Shown here: one piece after another, positions 23,763 to 33,690 of the stretch
Layout: each line of letters opens with the position of its first letter
Numbering within the stretch: position 1 is the stretch's first letter
Source: Candidatus Nanoarchaeia archaeon
GTDB taxonomy: Archaea > Nanobdellota > Nanobdellia > Woesearchaeales > DATDTY01
Reading direction: 5' to 3'
DNA: 51,139 nt
Assembly (NCBI GenBank): GCA_035290625.1
Contig: DATDTY010000067.1
Span: 1 to 51,139 of the forward strand
Made by a program: the position numbers and the translations under genes
The notes under the pieces: model-generated
What the model saw: the letters and a program-made list of their open reading frames with translations, nothing else
Databases searched by the model: none
Told to the model about the DNA's origin: nothing

Positions 23763-24272
23763 TTAATCTCTCAGCACATACTTGCCATTTTCTTCGAAAA
23801 CAATCGCTCCTCTAAACGGATCGTTTTCCTGATAGAGATGTAAGTTGTACATGTTATTGAGTATTGCATCTAATTCTTCTGCTGCTCTTTCATTAGTTTT
23901 ATCAGGAACCGTAACCTGTATTGTATACCTTAGCTCTCTATCTCCGATTTCTTGTTTTGTCCTTAATCTATCTTGAGTGCTCATTGCGCTAGGAAATCGT
24001 ATCCGGGATTTAGCACTTTCATAAGCTGGCATTAATAGGGGATCTCCTTCTAGTCCGCCTAACCCTTCTGTCAAGGAAAGTTCTAATTCAGACGGAGTTT
24101 GAGTAGCCTCCCTGATGAAAGGCAGATACCCTTCAATTTCTCCTTTTGAAGCATTACAATCAAAAAATCCGTACGCTTTTCCGCCTGGTTTAGCCGTAGG
24201 GCTCGTATTTACTTTCCTGCCCTCTCTATCAACGAATGACATATCCATTGGGTATACCTTTGTAGCTGCCAT
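23763..24272 (-). CDS. Hypothetical protein
   Basis: 169 aa, not recognised. Appears to be a small soluble alpha/beta protein: strands at RELRYTIQVTVPD and GAIVFEENGKYVLRD, a helix at NERAAEELDAILNNMYNLHLY. A TATA-like TTTATATACT lies at about 24290 on the minus strand. Convergent with aIF2-gamma. Confidence 0.55.
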   Translation of the reverse strand: MAATKVYPMDMSFVDREGRKVNTSPTAKPGGKAYGFFDCNASKGEIEGYLPFIREATQTPSELELSLTEGLGGLEGDPLLMPAYESAKSRIRFPSAMSTQDRLRTKQEIGDRELRYTIQVTVPDKTNERAAEELDAILNNMYNLHLYQENDPFRGAIVFEENGKYVLRD

Positions 24273-24400
24273 ACCCTTACTATGGATTGTCTAGTATATA
24301 AACCTTTCAATTTGTAACTACTAAAAAGAGACTATAAACTCGGGTTGAGCCTGCTACCGTAGAGTGTTTTAGGGAGCACATCTTTCTTATCAAATCTTGC

Positions 24401-25138
24401 TTAGGGAGCACAGTTCGCAATCTTCACGAAATGGCCTGGAAGCAGGGATTCGTGCCCTACCAATAATCCGTCGATTGCTGCTTTTTTGAGAAAGGAAGGG
24501 GCGTTTCTTGGAGTGACGCTTCCTCCGTAGAGGATTGGTATCTTTTTTGCTGTGGCTGCTGAGCTTGATTTTGCCAGAACAGAGCGGATGAATTCGTTGG
24601 TCTTTTCTGCGTTTTCAGGGGTGTCTGGCGTATGTGAGCCTATAGCCCATAACGGCTCATAGGCGATGATGATGTTTTTTAGCTTGTGGGTTCCTTTTAA
24701 TGCTGTGAGGAGCTGATTCCTCAAGACATGCGAGGCCTGGCCTAATCTTCTCTGCAGGCCTGTCTCACCGATGCAGAGGATAGGAGTGAGGCTGTGCTTC
24801 AGGCAGGCCCTAAGCTTTTGATTAATGAGGCGGTTATTCTCATGGAGGATAGAGCGCCTCTCTGAATGGCCGATGAGCACGTACTTTACATTAAGTTCTT
24901 TCAGCATCAAGGGAGAGATCTCTCCTGTAAACGCTCCTCTTGTTTCGTAGAAGACATCTTGGGCTCCTAAACGTATGTTGGTTTTTTTGAGAAGAGGGGC
25001 GATTGGGCAGATGTCTGTGTACGGAGGGCAGAGGACGATGGTACGCTTTGTTTTTATTCTTGGAAGGATTTGCTTTACGAATGCCAAAGACTGCTTCTGG
25101 GTCTTGTGCATCTTCCAGTTGGCGACAATGTACTTCAT
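24401..25138 (-). CDS. tpiA: Triosephosphate isomerase (bacterial-type length)
   Basis: 245 aa. Catalytic residues are all visible: Lys9 in ANWKMHK, His in VLIGHSERR, Glu in IIAYEPLWAIG, and the phosphate loops YGGSVTPRNA and GLLVGHESL. At 245 aa with GHSERR and YEPLWAIG signatures it looks like the bacterial or eukaryotic form; typical archaeal TpiA is about 225 aa. Interconverts DHAP and GAP in glycolysis. Monocistronic. Confidence 0.94.
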   Translation of the reverse strand: MKYIVANWKMHKTQKQSLAFVKQILPRIKTKRTIVLCPPYTDICPIAPLLKKTNIRLGAQDVFYETRGAFTGEISPLMLKELNVKYVLIGHSERRSILHENNRLINQKLRACLKHSLTPILCIGETGLQRRLGQASHVLRNQLLTALKGTHKLKNIIIAYEPLWAIGSHTPDTPENAEKTNEFIRSVLAKSSSAATAKKIPILYGGSVTPRNAPSFLKKAAIDGLLVGHESLLPGHFVKIANCAP

Positions 25139-25371
25139 GCCATACTACTTGGGAACTGGGTTTATAAGGGTTTCGAGGTCCGGCAGGGTTACCTCTTCCG
25201 ATGAGCGAAGCGATACATCAAGAACAGGTATCAAGTGGGAGTTCGTTTCCAAACCGAAGGCTCTTTTTGTTAATGCAATCGGGGGAGTTCCGTTAGTTAG
25301 GTTCTCGTGGACCAAATATCACTCACAAGTAGAAACATTTTTAAATACGCGGATATGTCTAATACAATAAG
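25139..25371. other. Intergenic region upstream of metG
   Basis: A TATA box TTTTTAAATA near 25340 places transcription at about ATG 25372 (leaderless). Nothing else recognisable. Confidence 0.4.
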
Positions 25372-27081
25372 ATGTTAAAACAAAAAATCCTAGTTACAGC
25401 TGCGCTTCCGTATATTAATAATGTTCCTCATATGGGGCATATTGTTGGATCTCATCTGCCAGCAGATATATTTTATCGATATTGCAGAGCAAAGGGCTAT
25501 GATGCTATTTTTGTGGGTGGTTCAGATGAACACGGAACCCCATCTGCTGTGGCAGCAAAAGAACTGGGGTTGCATCCTCAACAATTAGTAGATAAACTTC
25601 ATAATATTCATAAAAAAGTTTATGAAAGACTAAATATTGATTATACAAATTATTCTAGAACCTCAAATTTATCACATCACAAAACCGTACAGGATTTTTT
25701 TAATGTCATTAATGAAAACGGATACGTTAGTAAAGGAAGTATGAGAATGTATTTTTGTGAAAATGATAATATGTTTCTTCCAGATAGGTTTGTTGTTGGA
25801 ACATGCCCAAAATGTGGTTACGAATCTGCTAATGCCGATCAATGTGAGAGCTGTGCATCAGTTTTGGCTCCAGACGAATTAGTTGATCCACATTGTAAAA
25901 GTTGTGAAGCAACACCTATAATGAAGGAATCAGAACATTTGTATATTCGTTTAGATCGGTTGGCAGAAAGTCTAGATAAGTGGATAGAAGGAAATAAAGG
26001 GACTTGGAGATCTCAAGTTTATGGAGAAGCCAAAAAATGGATTAGAGAAGGATTGAGAGAACGATCAATAACTAGAGATTTAGAATGGGGTGTGAAAGTT
26101 CCATCGGAAGCGTTGGAGAATAAAGTGTTTTATGTTTGGTTTGATGCACCAATAGGTTATATGACTTTCACGAGAGAGATTGGTGAAGACGTTTTCGATG
26201 AATATTGGAGAGATCCAGAATCAAAAATATTTCACTTTTTAGGAAAGGACAATATACCATTTCATACTGTTTTTTGGCCTGGTATGCTAATAGCGCATGG
26301 TGGATTTAATTTGCCATTAAATGTAGTAGGTTCTAATTATCTAAATTTTGAAGGACAAAAATTTTCTAAAAGCAAGGGGGTCGGCGTATTTTGTTATAAT
26401 CTGTTGGACTCAGATATAGATATAGATGTTCTCCGTTCTTATTTGACAACGGTAATCCCAGAAACAAAAGAATCTGACTTCAAGTGGGGGGAGTTTAGAA
26501 CTATCACTAATAATGAACTTATTGGTAAGTTAGGCAATCTCTTTAATAGAACCCTGAATATGATTTGGAAGAATTTCGGAGGACAACTAAATTACAGTAC
26601 GTTATCAGACCTAAATGGTATTGACAATCATTTGATAGAAGCGATAAAGACAGAACCATTATCTATAGGCGACCTCTTCTTTGGAGTGGAGTTTAGAGAA
26701 GCCTATAGAAGGATTATGCAATATGCTTCAGAAGGGAATGTTTATCTCCACAAAACCGCGCCATGGAATTTAATAAAAGAAGGCAGGGAAGAAGAGGCAA
26801 AGAAATCTCTTTATCTCGCTCTAAGCTTATGTAGATCTTTAGCTATTGTTTCAAGCCCCATATTGCCTGAAAGTATGCAGAGATTATGGACTGATCAGTT
26901 AAATCTTCGCGGTTCTTTGTCAACTCCAGGAATTTGGGATGAAGCTACTCAAATAAGTATTCCATCTGACCACACAATAAACAAACCAGAACCATTATAT
27001 GCTAGAATAGACGATAAGAGATTGGAAGAACTAGAAAAACATCTATCAAAACCCCACTCACTGGAAGAACTAGTTAAGTAA
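25372..27081 (+). CDS. metG: Methionyl-tRNA synthetase
   Basis: 569 aa. Class I synthetase: HIGH motif as HMGH (about 20-23), the double zinc knuckle CPKCG...CESC...HCKSC (about 145-183), FDAPIGY in the active site and KFSKS (the KMSKS loop) around 334. It has the anticodon-binding helical domain but no C-terminal tRNA-binding EMAP-like domain. Codon usage and composition are AT-rich like the following operon and unlike the translation genes at 8-14 kb, so the copy may have come with the cluster. The next gene begins 12 nt after its stop. Confidence 0.95.
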   Translation: MLKQKILVTAALPYINNVPHMGHIVGSHLPADIFYRYCRAKGYDAIFVGGSDEHGTPSAVAAKELGLHPQQLVDKLHNIHKKVYERLNIDYTNYSRTSNLSHHKTVQDFFNVINENGYVSKGSMRMYFCENDNMFLPDRFVVGTCPKCGYESANADQCESCASVLAPDELVDPHCKSCEATPIMKESEHLYIRLDRLAESLDKWIEGNKGTWRSQVYGEAKKWIREGLRERSITRDLEWGVKVPSEALENKVFYVWFDAPIGYMTFTREIGEDVFDEYWRDPESKIFHFLGKDNIPFHTVFWPGMLIAHGGFNLPLNVVGSNYLNFEGQKFSKSKGVGVFCYNLLDSDIDIDVLRSYLTTVIPETKESDFKWGEFRTITNNELIGKLGNLFNRTLNMIWKNFGGQLNYSTLSDLNGIDNHLIEAIKTEPLSIGDLFFGVEFREAYRRIMQYASEGNVYLHKTAPWNLIKEGREEEAKKSLYLALSLCRSLAIVSSPILPESMQRLWTDQLNLRGSLSTPGIWDEATQISIPSDHTINKPEPLYARIDDKRLEELEKHLSKPHSLEELVK

Positions 27082-27093
27082 GCTAGCATCAAA

Positions 27094-28770
27094 ATGAATA
27101 AAAATGAAATATACGAGAGAATTAAGCAATACTTCCCGCTTCAATTTACTGAGAACCACATTTCTGAATACTTAGTACGATGTCTTAGGGCCGTTGCTCA
27201 AAAGATAGATTCCGATGATTTGGCAAGGTTGAATGGTTCTGCTGGTAAATCTGAATTCAAAGGTTTAGTTGAAAAATATTCATCAGTCCCAAAGGTTGGA
27301 GAGCCTGCAGAAGAGGTCTTAGAAAGCATTGTTAATGATTTGTTCTCACGTGTTCCAAGATGGCGGAGTCCGGAACTACAGTATAATGTCGGAACTGCCG
27401 TAAATTCGGTTGCTTTAGCGGCTTATGTCTTAGCATTAGAGGAGAATATCTATGCGATAAATGATGGCCTAGCAGGAAACTCTCTTGTAGCAGAAGAAGC
27501 TGTTTCTAGCATATTAGCCAGAGATCTTGCGGGTGTTGAAAAAAAAGCAAGAGGCTTCTTTACATTTGGAGGGACTGCTACAAACTTATATGCTAAAAAA
27601 TTGGGCATAAAGAAAGCCGTCCCAGGATCCTCAAGGAAAGGCAATACTGAAGGAATTAAGGCAATGGTCACAAGAGACTGCCACTTTTCTCATGACGTTT
27701 CTATTGATTGGCTAGGCATTGGCAAAGATAACACAATAATAATTGAGCCAGGAAGTGACAGAAGAAGTAATCTGGATGATGCCGAAAGAAAAATAAGAGA
27801 GGCGCTTGATTCTGGTGGAATACTAACTTCCATAGCAGTTAATGGGGGTACGACATACAATCACATTGTTGATGGTATAAACGGATTTGTCGAACTTAGG
27901 GATAGGATTGTCCAAGAATATTCTTTAAGTTACACTCCTCACGTCCATGTTGACTCTGTAATCGGATGGTCATGGCTATTTTTTAGAGGATATGACTTTG
28001 AAAATAATCCGTTAGATATTAATCAAAGAGCTTTAAACATGATTAGAGAACAGTATGGACGAATTTCTCACATTAATATGGCAGATTCATGGGGTGTTGA
28101 TTTTCATAAAGGCATCGGTGCCTGCCCAGTAGATTGCAGCGTTTTCATGGTTAATGATGAACGGGATTTGAGATATATCTCAAAGAAGGGAGAAATTGAC
28201 ATTCATCATCTAGCTGAAGAATTTAGTTTCACAAGCCCAGTAGATTTTACGTTAGAAACTTCTCGATCAGCAGGTCCTGCTTTATCAGCACTAGCCTCTC
28301 TTCGTCTTTTGGGATTAAACGGTTACAGAAGAAATCTTGCTAACTTGATAGAGCAGACCGTAGTCATGAGAGACTCGTTGCGTGAACACAAAGACATGTA
28401 CATTTGTCACGAAGAAGCCTCCTTAGGTTTTGTGACAATGCTTCGGTTTTATCCTCCCGAACTTATGCGAGACCCGAGATTATGTATTGAACTCTCCGAC
28501 CCATCTTTGGATACAAAAAACATCAGCGAACAAGTTAACAAATATATGAAGGAATTTTTCACATGGGACGAATCTACGAGAATGAGGGCGGGACGCGGTG
28601 TGGAGTATTCTATCAGTTCCGGTTATATTACTTTATCAAATGGTGCAAAAATAACTGGTGTAAAATTGTATCCTGTATCACCTCATTTTAATGAGCAATA
28701 TGCAAGGAAGGCTGTTGAAACAATTGTATCGCAGAAGAAAATATTTGATCAACAAGTTAAGGGAAAATGA
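27094..28770 (+). CDS. PLP-dependent group II amino acid decarboxylase-like enzyme
   Basis: 558 aa. The aspartate-aminotransferase fold group II decarboxylase is recognised by FFTFGGTATNLYAKKLG (about 151), HVDSVIGWSW (about 287) and the Schiff-base lysine Lys339 in DSWGVDFHKG. The family includes glutamate, tyrosine, DOPA and diaminobutyrate decarboxylases and some carbon-sulfur lyases; specificity cannot be told. The protein is longer than bacterial GadB (466 aa). It overlaps the next gene by 4 nt (ATGA). Confidence 0.85.
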   Translation: MNKNEIYERIKQYFPLQFTENHISEYLVRCLRAVAQKIDSDDLARLNGSAGKSEFKGLVEKYSSVPKVGEPAEEVLESIVNDLFSRVPRWRSPELQYNVGTAVNSVALAAYVLALEENIYAINDGLAGNSLVAEEAVSSILARDLAGVEKKARGFFTFGGTATNLYAKKLGIKKAVPGSSRKGNTEGIKAMVTRDCHFSHDVSIDWLGIGKDNTIIIEPGSDRRSNLDDAERKIREALDSGGILTSIAVNGGTTYNHIVDGINGFVELRDRIVQEYSLSYTPHVHVDSVIGWSWLFFRGYDFENNPLDINQRALNMIREQYGRISHINMADSWGVDFHKGIGACPVDCSVFMVNDERDLRYISKKGEIDIHHLAEEFSFTSPVDFTLETSRSAGPALSALASLRLLGLNGYRRNLANLIEQTVVMRDSLREHKDMYICHEEASLGFVTMLRFYPPELMRDPRLCIELSDPSLDTKNISEQVNKYMKEFFTWDESTRMRAGRGVEYSISSGYITLSNGAKITGVKLYPVSPHFNEQYARKAVETIVSQKKIFDQQVKGK

Positions 28771-29627
28771 ACCAACCCCAAAAAGAAATCAGTAGCTTGC
28801 TTGATTATTCTCATGAGGTGACTGGACTTGACCAATTTATTTTATATGGGGGAACTCCGTTAGATTTAATGATTCATGGAAGCTATCATGATATTGATCT
28901 TGCAACTCAAGGGAAGAGTGAAGAATGGATTACTGCGTTAAATAAACAATTTTCAGCGAAAGGATTTGATGTAATTCAACCAAGAAGGCCGTATCAAATA
29001 CGTAATGGCTCCGTAGAGGTTATCTTAGTTTATGCCAAAAATGATGCTAATTTTTTTGATGTTTGTTTTATGGAAGACTTAAGTTTAATTGGACTATTTG
29101 ATATAGAATCATCTTACTGGAAATATCCGAAAAAAGAGCATGTTGACCAATATAATGCACTTGAAGCATTAGCGTCAAAGTGTATTAGGCCAATAAGATC
29201 ATTTGAATCAGAAAACCCATTATTGTGGTTCTCACGATTTGTACGTCTTTGTTCAAAATACAATTTTCAAATGACCAATACCTCCCATGCTCCAATAATT
29301 GATGCAATAAATTCAAGAGTTGGTTATGATGAACAGACTGTTAGTTCACCCCAATATTCCTCAGCAGTATCATCTGTTTTCAGTGCAATATTGCGAGCAA
29401 AAGACCGTCAAAAGTTTTCTAGTGAACTTATTGAAACCGGGTTGATACGTAAGCTTCTACCAGAACTGGATAAATTTTTAAGCAGAACGAATGAAGACGT
29501 GCTGATCAGAATTAGAAACAGAGAAGAATTTTGTGGCATTTTAAGAGAAAACCTTTCACCTGAAGAAAGAGTAGATCTCGACAAAAAGTTACAGGAGTTA
29601 AGCTACAGAAGTTGGGAAAATGAGTGA
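28767..29627 (+). CDS. Pol-beta superfamily nucleotidyltransferase (class II CCA/poly(A)-like head)
   Basis: 286 aa. The head motif is ILYGGTPLDLMIHGSYHDIDLAT (split here as GGTPLD at 28-33 and HDIDLAT at 41-47), matching the GG-x-x-RD...DxD arrangement of poly(A) polymerase/CCA-type heads. The remainder is alpha-helical (RFVRLCSKYNFQM segment and a C-terminal RNREEFCGIL region), as in neck/body domains. Arg of the GGxxRD motif is absent (Leu). Whether it acts on RNA or on a small molecule is unknown. It overlaps both neighbours. Confidence 0.7.
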   Translation: MNQPQKEISSLLDYSHEVTGLDQFILYGGTPLDLMIHGSYHDIDLATQGKSEEWITALNKQFSAKGFDVIQPRRPYQIRNGSVEVILVYAKNDANFFDVCFMEDLSLIGLFDIESSYWKYPKKEHVDQYNALEALASKCIRPIRSFESENPLLWFSRFVRLCSKYNFQMTNTSHAPIIDAINSRVGYDEQTVSSPQYSSAVSSVFSAILRAKDRQKFSSELIETGLIRKLLPELDKFLSRTNEDVLIRIRNREEFCGILRENLSPEERVDLDKKLQELSYRSWENE

Positions 29628-30651
29628 TAAAATGGAAAAAATTGAGTATTTATTACATTTGCCAAGTGAATATCAACTTATGTTAGCAAGTTTTTTCGTT
29701 ACTAACCCCGTTGCTTTACAAAGAATGAAAAAACAATGGGTTGAAAGAGATACTGAACACAAAGTAAGAGGAAGAACAGACGCACAGTCTAAAGAATTTA
29801 GGAATGATCTTCTTGGTGGGGCTGTTTGTCTTTTTGATCCGAACAGAGTTGATTTGGGTTTTCTGGCAGAAGTTAATGTGCCAACCGCATCTGGTTTATA
29901 CTATCCTCCTTCAGAGAAGGCTCTATATGTTGGAAGTAATATGTATGTGAAGAAAGTTCAGAGAGGAAAAGTTGTTGACACATTAAACAATAATTTGTTC
30001 TGCGATGTACACACAATTGAAGAAGGACCAGATAAGAAATTGCTTATCGCTTCCACGGGTGTTGATGGGATTCTCCTAATAGATCCTAAAAGTCCTCAGC
30101 GAGTGATTTGGGACTGGCTGGCTACAAAGCATGGATACAATAGAACGCCAGATGGAAGAAGAAGAAAAATTGATAGGGGGGTAAATTATCAAGAGGTTTA
30201 TTCAATAACACCAGATCACACCACCCATCTAAATACGGCTATTTTTCACAACGGCAGGATTTATGCTTGCTTATTCCACCAAGGTTCTCTGGTTGAGATT
30301 GATCCAGATACAAGGAAGCATGATGTTGTTCTAGAGGGAATGATCTGTCCCCATCATATTAAGCCAAGAGAAGGGGGGTATATTATTTCAAATTCAAGAG
30401 CAAATAAGGTGCTGTTGCTTGACGGAGGATTTAATGTCACAAGAACTATAGATGGTGATTTTGATTGGGTTCAGGATGCTACCCCACTAGAAGATAATAA
30501 ATACTTGATTGGCGATTCTAATAATAATAGGTTTGTAAAAGTTGATGAACATGGTTACAAAATCGATGAGTTAAGGTACGAAGAGAGGAAGATGTTTTGC
30601 TTTCTACCAATCAAAAAACAAGACGTTGTGGAGATTTTTGGGGCATCATAA
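29620..30651 (+). CDS. Beta-propeller protein
   Basis: 343 aa. After a helical N-terminus (about 1-70), repeated blades are visible: TASGLYYPPSEKALYVGSN, HTIEEGPDKKLLIASTGVDGILLID, NTAIFHNGRIYACLFHQGSLVEID, HIKPREGGYIISNSRANKVLLLD and NKYLIGDSNNNRFVKVD. It resembles NHL/SMP30 or arylsulfotransferase-like propellers. No signal peptide, so cytoplasmic. Start overlaps the preceding gene by 8 nt. The enzyme activity, if any, is not evident. Confidence 0.65.
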   Translation: MSDKMEKIEYLLHLPSEYQLMLASFFVTNPVALQRMKKQWVERDTEHKVRGRTDAQSKEFRNDLLGGAVCLFDPNRVDLGFLAEVNVPTASGLYYPPSEKALYVGSNMYVKKVQRGKVVDTLNNNLFCDVHTIEEGPDKKLLIASTGVDGILLIDPKSPQRVIWDWLATKHGYNRTPDGRRRKIDRGVNYQEVYSITPDHTTHLNTAIFHNGRIYACLFHQGSLVEIDPDTRKHDVVLEGMICPHHIKPREGGYIISNSRANKVLLLDGGFNVTRTIDGDFDWVQDATPLEDNKYLIGDSNNNRFVKVDEHGYKIDELRYEERKMFCFLPIKKQDVVEIFGAS

Positions 30652-30653
30652 AA

Positions 30654-31802
30654 ATGTCATTAACAATAATCATCTCGGCGCTTAATGAAGAACAAAATAT
30701 TGAAGCTGTTTTAAGTAAGCTAGAGAATCAAGTTGATGAAAAAGGGAATGTGTTAGACAAAGATAAGTATAATGTACTTGTAGTTGATAATGGAAGCAGT
30801 GATGATACGGCAAAATTAGTCAGGAGATTTAGTGAGCAGAGCGAATTGCACATTGGAATGACGTATGAACCAGTTCAAAACATAATCACTGCAAGAAGAG
30901 CTGGTGTTCGAGAATTGCAAGCAAATAAATTTTATGCCAACACTAGATTTCTAGCTTTTTGTGACGCTGATGTTTCTGTCCCTGGCGAATGGATTAGTTC
31001 AATGATGACAGGATTTAAAGATAGAGGCACTGGAATTTTATCATACAACGGCTCGTTTCCACACAGTTTTTGGGAAAAAGTACCCAGACTTGTTGAAAAA
31101 TACGTCTTGGAGGTAGGAACTTTATTCTTTCCAATGGAGACCATAACCTATTATGAGGTGCATAAAAGAGATGTTAAGTTTACTAGACAGATATACTCTG
31201 ATTTTGTAAGACCGCCAAGCGGTGGTTTTTATGCCATTAGATTAGATCATTATAATTCTGTTAATGGTTATGAGAGAGAGTTTACTGATGATGGTAAAGA
31301 GGTTGATGGGCCAACATGGAGACTATACATCAAACTGATGGGCGCAGGAGCTAATCTTAAATTTATTCCTGATATTGAAATGATTAATAGTGAAAGAAGG
31401 TTATTAGGAGCCCCCGAGAAATTCTTCAGAGTCCAGGAATACGATCAACTAAGTGATCTTAGGCAGGATCTGCGAGAAAGAAGTGACAGCCAGTACAGTT
31501 TTGTTGATAATTTAGCGAGTTCTATTGACTTTACCCCTGTACAAAGATATGTGACTCAATATTACTTGTTATTTCCATGCGTTAATAGACCAGAACTTAT
31601 AGGATTGAATGAAACGTATTTTGGCTCATTAAAAAGAGCTGTAGAAACAGATATTCTTCAGTGGAGATCAAAGAATAACCGTGCAAGAGGACAGGATGTT
31701 TTTAGATTTTGTGATGAGTTAACTGACAAATACTCTGATAAATTATGGCATGAAATACCAACTGGGAGGGAAGAAGCTCAGCCACCAAAATCCAGAAAAT
31801 GA
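30654..31802 (+). CDS. GT2-family glycosyltransferase
   Basis: 382 aa from ATG 30654 (MSLTIIISALNEEQNIEAV). GT-A fold signatures: VLVVDNGSSDDTAKLV (Asp45), the DxD-like FCDADVS, GGFYAIR and the acceptor region TDDGKEVDGPTWRLY. No transmembrane helices, so a soluble or peripheral enzyme. It begins 2 nt after the propeller gene and overlaps PHP by 4 nt. Donor and acceptor are unknown. Confidence 0.88.
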   Translation: MSLTIIISALNEEQNIEAVLSKLENQVDEKGNVLDKDKYNVLVVDNGSSDDTAKLVRRFSEQSELHIGMTYEPVQNIITARRAGVRELQANKFYANTRFLAFCDADVSVPGEWISSMMTGFKDRGTGILSYNGSFPHSFWEKVPRLVEKYVLEVGTLFFPMETITYYEVHKRDVKFTRQIYSDFVRPPSGGFYAIRLDHYNSVNGYEREFTDDGKEVDGPTWRLYIKLMGAGANLKFIPDIEMINSERRLLGAPEKFFRVQEYDQLSDLRQDLRERSDSQYSFVDNLASSIDFTPVQRYVTQYYLLFPCVNRPELIGLNETYFGSLKRAVETDILQWRSKNNRARGQDVFRFCDELTDKYSDKLWHEIPTGREEAQPPKSRK

Positions 31803-32815
31803 GAATAATAGAAGATGATCAGGTACATTCAAAAGCTTCTGATGGTAATTGGAGACCATCACAAGTAGTTGAAGAAGCAAAACAAAGAGGTCTCCAAGCA
31901 ATTGCTCTTACTGACCATGACACTACTTTTGGTGTTCCTGAAGCCCAAGAAACTGGAAAAAGGGTTGGAGTAATTGTGCATAGTGGTATCGAAGTTAATT
32001 CTTCCTATCAAGACTCAGATGTAACCTTAGATAGTTTAGATATATTAGGCCTAAAAATGAATCTAGATTTAATTCAGCCACTTGAGAGTAAACTGTCTGT
32101 CTATAGGCATGATGCACTTGATAGGATCATAGATAAGCTTAATCAGTATATCTCTTCAGAGGAGTTTGAAAGAGATGATAGGGAGAAAAGGTACTCTCTT
32201 AAGAGTCCAAGAGTAATAAGCGTCGACGATCTCATTACCTGGAAATGTGAATGGAATGATTATAAATGTGAAGTGCCATACATTTCTGATTGGGAAATTG
32301 CATTTTATGCCTTTGGTCGTTTCGCTCCTCACTTGAATTTAGAGAAAAGAACATTGGGTGGGGACAGAAGTGTTATGAAAGAAATAATGAGAGAATATCC
32401 ATTTTTATTCCAAAGAACAACCAGGAGGCCATCCTGGGAAGAAGCGATGAGAGAAATTAAAAATGCCGAAGGTTTAGCTGTATGGAGTCATCCCGGGCGG
32501 GCACTTTATTATCAAGAAAGCGGGCTAATTAAAGAATGGGAACTCGACGAAAATGGATGGTGCTTACCTGAGAGAAAGAAAAGTCCATTTGCCGTAGCAC
32601 AAAAATTAGCTGAAAAAGGATTGGATGGGATTGAGTTGTATTATTATGCTGGAAATGATACTCTTCATGGTCATATACAAGAACAGATCAACAAGTATTT
32701 TAAATTAATGGCAGAAACATTTGGACTTATGGTCACTTATGGATCTGACTGCCATGGACCGCGATTAAGAGAACCGTATATGGGGGTATTTGGTTCTTCT
32801 ACGCTGATATTGTAA
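31799..32815 (+). CDS. PHP-domain metal-dependent phosphoesterase
   Basis: 338 aa. PHP motifs: DQVHSKASDG (where the usual first His of H-x-H is Gln8), TDHDTTFG, HSGIEVNSS, VWSHPGRA and YGSDCHGP. Most metal ligands are kept. A large insert (about 75-205) sits between motifs. Relatives hydrolyse nucleotide phosphates, pyrophosphates or histidinol phosphate. Coupled by a 4-nt overlap to the glycosyltransferase; the methyltransferase starts 5 nt downstream. Confidence 0.82.
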   Translation: MRIIEDDQVHSKASDGNWRPSQVVEEAKQRGLQAIALTDHDTTFGVPEAQETGKRVGVIVHSGIEVNSSYQDSDVTLDSLDILGLKMNLDLIQPLESKLSVYRHDALDRIIDKLNQYISSEEFERDDREKRYSLKSPRVISVDDLITWKCEWNDYKCEVPYISDWEIAFYAFGRFAPHLNLEKRTLGGDRSVMKEIMREYPFLFQRTTRRPSWEEAMREIKNAEGLAVWSHPGRALYYQESGLIKEWELDENGWCLPERKKSPFAVAQKLAEKGLDGIELYYYAGNDTLHGHIQEQINKYFKLMAETFGLMVTYGSDCHGPRLREPYMGVFGSSTLIL

Positions 32816-32820
32816 TCAAG

Positions 32821-33654
32821 ATGGAAATCATAAACAAAACCATGGACCGGGGAGATTTGTTTACTGATGAATCTATGCCCGCAATAAACCGGATTGATGA
32901 CTTGATTCGTGACATTTACTCTAGGGGATTGAATATCACAAACTGGTATGGTTTTATGACAGACGACAGAGAAGCTGAAAGTCTGCAGGGTGTTGGGATA
33001 GACAATAGAGGTTCAGATTATGAGCCGCTCACAGGAGTTGTTGATGATGGAAGATTTCCATGGTACTTATATTGGGAAACATGTACCGTCCTGGCAAACG
33101 GCCCTAAACTAAAAAAAGACCATGTTGTTTTAGATGCAGGAGGAACTTCTTCTTTATTTAGTTGTTATCTTGCTTCTCGAGGAGCCGAGATGCATTCGAT
33201 AGATTTTAATGAGGAAATTGTTGCGAACGGCAATAAGTTAAGCCAAGAGATGGGTTGGAATATGTCCTCATACCATATGGATATGAGGACACTGGATTTC
33301 CCTGACGAATTTTTTAATCACGCTTATTCGATTTGTGTGTTTGAACATTTAGAGTCTAGAGTAAAGCAACTTGCATTAGAGGAGATTGCAAGATGCTTGA
33401 AACCAAAGGGGATGTTATCAATAACTTTTGATTACAAAAATCCTGCTCCTGATGTCTATCCAATTGGGCCGGATACAAGTTCTGAGAATAGACCCTCAAC
33501 AACAGAAGATATTGGGAGGGCATTTCTTTCAACAGGGCGTTTTGAGTTAGTAGGAAACAAAGAATTTTTTGATAACGGGAAAACATATTTAATGAACCCT
33601 AAATTTGGCAACCGTCCCTATACTTTTGGAGCGATATTTTTACAGAAAAAATAG
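32821..33654 (+). CDS. Class I SAM-dependent methyltransferase
   Basis: 277 aa. An N-terminal 95 residues unique to this protein (contains WYGFMTDDREAESLQG) precede a Rossmann methyltransferase domain: motif I VVLDAGGTSS, followed by AEMHSIDFNEEIV (acidic loop), motif IV-like AYSICVFEHLESR and CLKPKGMLSITFDY. O-, N- or C-methylation cannot be distinguished. Last gene of the tightly spaced series. Confidence 0.85.
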   Translation: MEIINKTMDRGDLFTDESMPAINRIDDLIRDIYSRGLNITNWYGFMTDDREAESLQGVGIDNRGSDYEPLTGVVDDGRFPWYLYWETCTVLANGPKLKKDHVVLDAGGTSSLFSCYLASRGAEMHSIDFNEEIVANGNKLSQEMGWNMSSYHMDMRTLDFPDEFFNHAYSICVFEHLESRVKQLALEEIARCLKPKGMLSITFDYKNPAPDVYPIGPDTSSENRPSTTEDIGRAFLSTGRFELVGNKEFFDNGKTYLMNPKFGNRPYTFGAIFLQKK

Positions 33655-33690
33655 TAAACTTATTAAATAAGATTAAACATAATTGTAAAA

